From the NCBI RefSeq assembly GCF_900102145.1, contig NZ_FNBC01000024.1:1-35153 (forward strand): a stretch of 35,153 bases of DNA. The letters are read 5' to 3'. The notes beneath the pieces are model-generated. The model was not told the origin of the DNA. It searched no databases and was given only the letters and a program-made list of their open reading frames with translations. The position numbers were made by a program, and so were the translations under genes. Source of the stretch: Thermus arciformis. Lineage in GTDB: Bacteria; Deinococcota; Deinococci; Deinococcales; Thermaceae. Shown here piece after piece: positions 31,804 through 35,153 of this stretch (positions within the stretch are counted from its first letter, which is position 1; every line of letters starts with the position of its first letter).

Positions 31804-31831
31804 CCCCATGCTGGCGCAAGCCAGCATGGGG
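31804..31831 (-). terminator. rtcB transcription terminator hairpin
   Basis: A perfect 12-bp stem, CCCCATGCTGGC (31804-31815) with GCCAGCATGGGG (31820-31831), closed by four bases (GCAA on plus, TTGC on minus), just past the rtcB stop at 31837. No T-run follows on the minus strand, so it may stop transcription weakly or protect the mRNA end. Confidence 0.7.
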
Positions 31832-31836
31832 TGGGA

Positions 31837-34713
31837 TTACCCCTTGACCACGATGAGGGGCCTGAGGCGGGCCACCTTTTTCCCGATCCCCGCTCCCTCC
31901 ACCGCCTCCACCACCAAGGAGACGTCCTTGTAGGCCTCGGGCATCTCCTCGTCCACCGTGGCCCGGGTGGCGGCCCGCACCAGGATGCCCCTTTCCGCAA
32001 GCTCCTTCACCAGGTTCCGCTCCCGGGCCACCCGTTTGGCCTGGTGGCGGCTCATCTTGCGCCCGGCCCCGTGGCAGCTACTTCCGAAGGAAACCGCCAT
32101 GGCCTTTTCCGTCCCCGCGAGGACGTAGGAGTAGCGGCCCATATCCCCGGGCACCAAAACGGGCTGGCCCACCCGGCAGTAGGCCTCGGGGACCTCCGGG
32201 TGGCCGGGGCCGAAGGCCCGGGTGGCCCCCTTGCGGTGGACGAGGACCCGCCTGCCCCCGTGCTCCTCAAACTTGGCGTTGTTGTGGGCGAGGTCGTAGA
32301 GGACCCTGAGGCCGTGGTCCCTGGGGGTAAAGCCCACCTTCTCAAAGGCCTCTCGGACGAAGTGGGCGATGAGCTGGCGGTTGGCGAAGGCGAAGTTGGC
32401 GGCGGCGGCCATGGCCTGGAGGTAGTCCTGGCCCTCAGGGCTCTTTATGGGGGCGGCGGCGAGCTGCTTGTCCACGAGCTCAATGCCGTACCGGGGGGCG
32501 GCTTTGAGGAAGCGCTCCACGTAGTCCTGGCAGACCTGGTGGCCTAAGCCCCGGCTTCCCGTGTGGATGAGGACGGTGATCTGGCCCTTGAAGAGCCCGT
32601 AGGCCTCGGCCGCCTCTTCGTCGTAGACCTCGTCCACGTACTGCACCTCGAGGAAGTGGTTCCCGCTTCCTAAGGTGCCGATCTGGGGCGCCCCCCGCTC
32701 AAAGGCCCTTTCCGAGACCTTGTCGGGGTTGGCCCAGGGGAGGCGGCCTTGGGACTCAATGAAGCCCAGGTCCTCGGGGTAGCCAAAGCCCCGCTTCACG
32801 AGCCAGCCCGCCCCCTCCTTGAGGATCTCCTTGAGCTCCTTTTTGCTAAAGCGCACGTCCCGCCGTTCGCTTCCCACCCCCGAGGGGACGAGGCGGTAGA
32901 GGGCGTCGGCGAGCTCCTTCTGGCGGGGGAGGAGGTCTTCTAGGGTGAGGTGGGAGGCGAGGAGGCGGACGCCGCAGTTGGAGACCACGAACCCCTCGGC
33001 CACGAAGTTGTGGTCCGGGTGGGCCATGGAAAGGTCGTACACCTTTCCCCCGTAAGGCACCCGCTCCACGGCCACCACCCGGTCAAAGAGCATCGCCCCC
33101 TGCGCCGCCACAAACTCGGGGAAGGTGGGAAAGCCCTGGGGCCGGAAAGCGCCCCGCTTCTCGTAAAGCGTCCGCTCTGCGAAGCGGCGGGAGACCCCAA
33201 GCCGGTGGGCGATGGCCGCCACCTTCTCGCCGGCCTCCTGCAGGGCCAAAACCTCCGCGGCCATAGCCTCCCTCCGAGCCAGGTGGGCCTGCTTGAGGCG
33301 GAGGTAAAGGGCGGCGAGAAGGGCGAGGCGCGCCTTCTTAGGAGCGTAGGCGTAGCCCACCTCCTCGTAAAGCCGGGCGAGGTTCTCCGGCGTGGAGCGG
33401 AGGATGAGCTTGAAGCGGTGAGAGGGGTCCTCGGGTTCCTCCCAGTCGGCCTCCTCGCGAAGGTCCTGGACCTCGAGGCCCAAGGAGGCCACCAGGCGGG
33501 CGAGGTCTTCGGTGAAGGCACGCCCTTCCTCCAGGAAGCTTCGGCGCTTGGATTGGGAAAGCACCGGAGGGACCAGGTTGTACCCGTGGCCGCTTACGGC
33601 CTTGGGCGCGGAAAGCTCTGCCCCGAAAAGGCCCGCGAGGAAGTTCGCCTTAAGCCAGGGAGGAAGGGCAAAGAGCCAAGCAGGCAGCCTGAAGCCCTGC
33701 TTGGCCTTGGCCCCCTCAGGGAGGCCGAGGGCGCGGAAGAGGAGGAAGAGGGCACGGGAAGACACCTTCAGACCCGCCTCCACCGCGTCAAAGGTTCGCC
33801 CCCGGAAGGCGTGGTTGCGGCGGCGCAAGTAGGGTCCCCCTGCCCGGAACCCCAGACGTTCCAGGTCGGCTTTGGCCTCCCGCAACCCCTCCTCCTCCCC
33901 GTAGAGGACCAGGTAGGCCCGCCCCCCGGAGCGGTAGAGGGTGCCGTCCCCCAGGGCGTAGCCCAAGAGGCGGAGGAGGGCGGGGAGGTGGGGATGGTCC
34001 GCCCGGAGGGGAAGAAGGCCCCGCGCCCGGAGTTCCCGGGGCGCCTGGGGAAAGCCGAGGGTCCGGGCCCAGGCCTCCGCTTCCTCCTCCTCGAGGAGGG
34101 ATAGGGGTGGGGGGAGCTCGTAGGGAAGGCCCCGGAAGGGGTGGACCGCCACCCGGTCCCCCGGCCGCAAGGCGCCCGCAGGCCGCATCCCCTCAGGGGT
34201 GTAGAGGGGGTGGTCCGGGGTCGCCTCCAGGACGAACCCGCCCTCGGTGCGGAGCCTAAGGAGTTCCTCCGCCTCCCGGGAAAGGAGAAGCGCCGCCTGG
34301 GCCGCTTCCGGGCGCTCCCCAAGCCGCCACACCACCAGGTTGGGGGCTCTTTCCTCCGCCAGCTCCTCTATGGGGCGGGTGTACCCGTCGCGGAAGAGGA
34401 TCCGGGTTCCTGGGGGCAGGCAGTTGATGTCAAACCCTACGCCGCCCGGGCTCACCACCCCGCCCTCCTCCGGGTCAAAGGCCGCCACCCCCCCGATGGG
34501 GAAGCCGTAGCCCCAGTGGATGTCGGGCATGGCCAAAGCGGGCTCCACGATGCCGGGGAGGGTGGCCACGTTCATGAGCTGCTGCAAGGAGGCGTAGTTT
34601 TCCGCCTCGAGGTCCCTTAAGATCTCCTCCGAGGCGAAGAAGACCGCGTCCACCCGCATCTTCCCCTGGCGGGGGATGCGGTAGGTGAAAGGGGCGATCT
34701 TCTCAAAGCGCAT
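31837..34713 (-). CDS. rtcB: RNA 3'-phosphate ligase RtcB with in-frame intein
   Basis: RtcB joins RNA 2',3'-cyclic phosphate or 3'-phosphate to 5'-OH ends using GTP and Mn2+, for tRNA and rRNA repair. The 958-codon frame is a 476-residue RtcB split by a 482-residue intein after residue 97. Extein landmarks: PDIHWGYGFPIGGVAAFD, GGVGFDIN then C-GVRLLAS, GSGNHFLEVQYVDE, HTGSRGLGHQV, and FGSSCHGAGRKMSR with the guanylated histidine. The insertion falls at the metal-binding cysteine (C98 after splicing), so the enzyme cannot work unspliced. ATG at 34713 is preceded by GGAGGG; a TTG at 34725 is unlikely. No archease gene nearby. Confidence 0.95.
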   Translation of the reverse strand: MRFEKIAPFTYRIPRQGKMRVDAVFFASEEILRDLEAENYASLQQLMNVATLPGIVEPALAMPDIHWGYGFPIGGVAAFDPEEGGVVSPGGVGFDINCLPPGTRILFRDGYTRPIEELAEERAPNLVVWRLGERPEAAQAALLLSREAEELLRLRTEGGFVLEATPDHPLYTPEGMRPAGALRPGDRVAVHPFRGLPYELPPPLSLLEEEEAEAWARTLGFPQAPRELRARGLLPLRADHPHLPALLRLLGYALGDGTLYRSGGRAYLVLYGEEEGLREAKADLERLGFRAGGPYLRRRNHAFRGRTFDAVEAGLKVSSRALFLLFRALGLPEGAKAKQGFRLPAWLFALPPWLKANFLAGLFGAELSAPKAVSGHGYNLVPPVLSQSKRRSFLEEGRAFTEDLARLVASLGLEVQDLREEADWEEPEDPSHRFKLILRSTPENLARLYEEVGYAYAPKKARLALLAALYLRLKQAHLARREAMAAEVLALQEAGEKVAAIAHRLGVSRRFAERTLYEKRGAFRPQGFPTFPEFVAAQGAMLFDRVVAVERVPYGGKVYDLSMAHPDHNFVAEGFVVSNCGVRLLASHLTLEDLLPRQKELADALYRLVPSGVGSERRDVRFSKKELKEILKEGAGWLVKRGFGYPEDLGFIESQGRLPWANPDKVSERAFERGAPQIGTLGSGNHFLEVQYVDEVYDEEAAEAYGLFKGQITVLIHTGSRGLGHQVCQDYVERFLKAAPRYGIELVDKQLAAAPIKSPEGQDYLQAMAAAANFAFANRQLIAHFVREAFEKVGFTPRDHGLRVLYDLAHNNAKFEEHGGRRVLVHRKGATRAFGPGHPEVPEAYCRVGQPVLVPGDMGRYSYVLAGTEKAMAVSFGSSCHGAGRKMSRHQAKRVARERNLVKELAERGILVRAATRATVDEEMPEAYKDVSLVVEAVEGAGIGKKVARLRPLIVVKG
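32977..34422 (-). mobile_element. Intein in RtcB with LAGLIDADG endonuclease and helix-turn-helix
   Basis: The intein covers 482 codons. Block A CLPPGTRILFRDG has Cys1; block B ATPDHPLYTPEG has His71; endonuclease motifs LLGYALGDG (residues 152-160, acidic D159) and FLAGLFGAE (261-269, E269) are LAGLIDADG-type; block F VYDLSMAHPDHNFVA (461-474) and block G EGFVVSN end at Asn482, followed by Cys+1. The penultimate residue is Ser481 rather than the usual His. A helix-turn-helix (EKVAAIAHRLGVSRRFAERTLY, about 399-420) lies between endonuclease and block F. Insertion is at the conserved RtcB motif GFDIN|CGVR, a known intein hot spot. Confidence 0.92.
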
Positions 34714-34735
34714 GGCGCCCTCCAAAACAAAACCG

Positions 34736-34753
34736 CCGGGCTTTAGGGCCCGG
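34736..34753 (-). promoter_or_regulatory. Attenuator-like hairpin in rtcB leader
   Basis: On the minus strand CCGGGC-CCTAAA-GCCCGG is followed after three bases by TTTTGTTTT and then GGAGGG, the rtcB ribosome-binding site. This is the shape of an intrinsic terminator placed between promoter and gene. Confidence 0.5.
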
Positions 34754-34763
34754 GCTTATCCTT

Positions 34764-34792
34764 ACCATACCCGCTTATGCGTTATGCGTCAA
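34764..34792 (-). promoter_or_regulatory. rtcB promoter, TTGACG-17-TATGGT
   Basis: TTGACG (34792-34787), a 17-base spacer and TATGGT (34769-34764) form the best conventional promoter in the window. The -35 lies about six bases outside the probable IS end, which may influence rtcB expression. The leader to the ATG is about 45 bases. Confidence 0.7.
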
Positions 34793-34797
34793 GGCTA

Positions 34798-35153
34798 TGT
34801 AGTCGGTCAACACATTTGAGACTCTGTGGGGACCGCCTCCCCCCGTATTCTAGCCAGGTACTCTAAAGGGGCCAGGCCCCCCAAGGCCCGGTGGGGTCGC
34901 CGGCGGTTGTAGTGGTCCAGGTAGGCGTCAAGCTCCCTTTGGAGCTCGGGGATCTGTGAAGGCAACGGTCGTGTGTAGAACTCATCCCTAAAGGTCCGCT
35001 GCATCCGCTCCACGTGACCATTGAGCTTGGGGCTCCTCGGAGGAAGAACGAAGAGCTTAACGCCCAAACGTTCACAGGCCTCCTCAAAATCGGACATAAA
35101 CTCGCTGCCCCCATCCACCTGCACCGCACGGATAGGAAAAGGCGCTCGCACCA
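34798..35153. mobile_element. IS481-like insertion sequence, one end (partial)
   Basis: The probable tip is TGTAGTCGGTCAACA from 34798, nine bases before the transposase stop. The element continues past the window edge. Base composition is clearly less GC-rich than the neighbouring genes. The tip is inferred from typical TG... ends, and the other end is not visible. Confidence 0.65.
34807..35153 (-). CDS. IS481-like transposase, C-terminal part
   Basis: The last ~115 codons of a DDE transposase of the rve (retroviral integrase core) group, open to the right edge. VQVDGGSEFMSDFEEACERL carries the second Asp; LPPRSPKLNGHVERMQRTFRDEFY carries the catalytic Glu within GHVER; HYNRRRPHRALGGLAPLEYL is the typical IS481/IS3 C-terminal signature. 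A GTG at 35151 is only an internal codon. The stop is TGA at 34809-34807. The element lies just upstream of rtcB in the same direction, so outward transcription could read into rtcB. Confidence 0.85.
   Translation of the reverse strand, partial: VRAPFPIRAVQVDGGSEFMSDFEEACERLGVKLFVLPPRSPKLNGHVERMQRTFRDEFYTRPLPSQIPELQRELDAYLDHYNRRRPHRALGGLAPLEYLARIRGEAVPTESQMC

Overview
The window is chromosomal DNA of a Thermus species. Coding DNA is very GC-rich with G/C at almost every third position, GTG starts are common, and proteins such as PheS, DnaA and PriA read as close relatives of the T. thermophilus proteins (recognised from memory, no search run). It spans the chromosome origin: dnaA, a 13-box oriC and dnaN lie together at 24.8-27.5 kb, with parAB and mnmG/rsmG beside them. 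PheS differs at many positions from the T. thermophilus HB8 sequence as I recall it, so this is probably another strain or species.

Layout. 1-317: end of an IS256-family element cut into an SPFH-domain gene. 318-2320 (+): SPFH remnant, ribbon-helix-helix protein, membrane PH-like protein, CPBP protease. 2329-5052 (+): rapZ, yvcK and a glucodextranase-C-like protein. 8565-5049 (-): priA, alr and a small unknown gene. 8583-10298 (+): MFS transporter and a short GlcE-like FAD protein. 10379-14268 (+): pheS, pheT and a CvpA-like membrane protein. 17699-14245 (-): glpQ-like phosphodiesterase, ppa, then zinc-ribbon protein, rsmI and pfkA. 17722-20674 (+): unknown membrane protein, comEA and comEC (DNA uptake). 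24733-20662 (-): mnmG, rsmG, parA and parB, with three parS-like sites nearby. 24793-30247 (+): dnaA, oriC, dnaN, eno and pyk. 34713-30244 (-): rtcB carrying a 482-residue intein, then a secreted phosphodiester-glycosidase-like protein. 34798-35153: end of an IS481-like element, so both window edges are insertion sequences.

How the genes work together. The central block is the replication and segregation module: DnaA acts at oriC, DnaN is the sliding clamp, and ParA/ParB act on parS. PriA here looks like a restart protein without ATPase motifs. Translation and RNA genes (pheST, mnmG, rsmG, rsmI, rtcB) and glycolysis genes (pfkA, eno, pyk) fill much of the rest, and the comEA/comEC operon gives DNA uptake.

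The most notable signals are regulatory. At oriC, DnaA-trio-like triplets occur in inverted orientation on both sides of a perfect 16-bp AT palindrome. Many genes carry a TANNNT -10 element exactly 6-7 nt before the start codon, which implies leaderless mRNAs. Two divergent gene pairs are served by overlapping back-to-back -10 boxes in only 17 and 22 bp, and in four places the -10 box includes the stop codon of the gene before. All four convergent gene pairs overlap at their stop codons. Compact 'no spare base' signalling is the main theme of the window.
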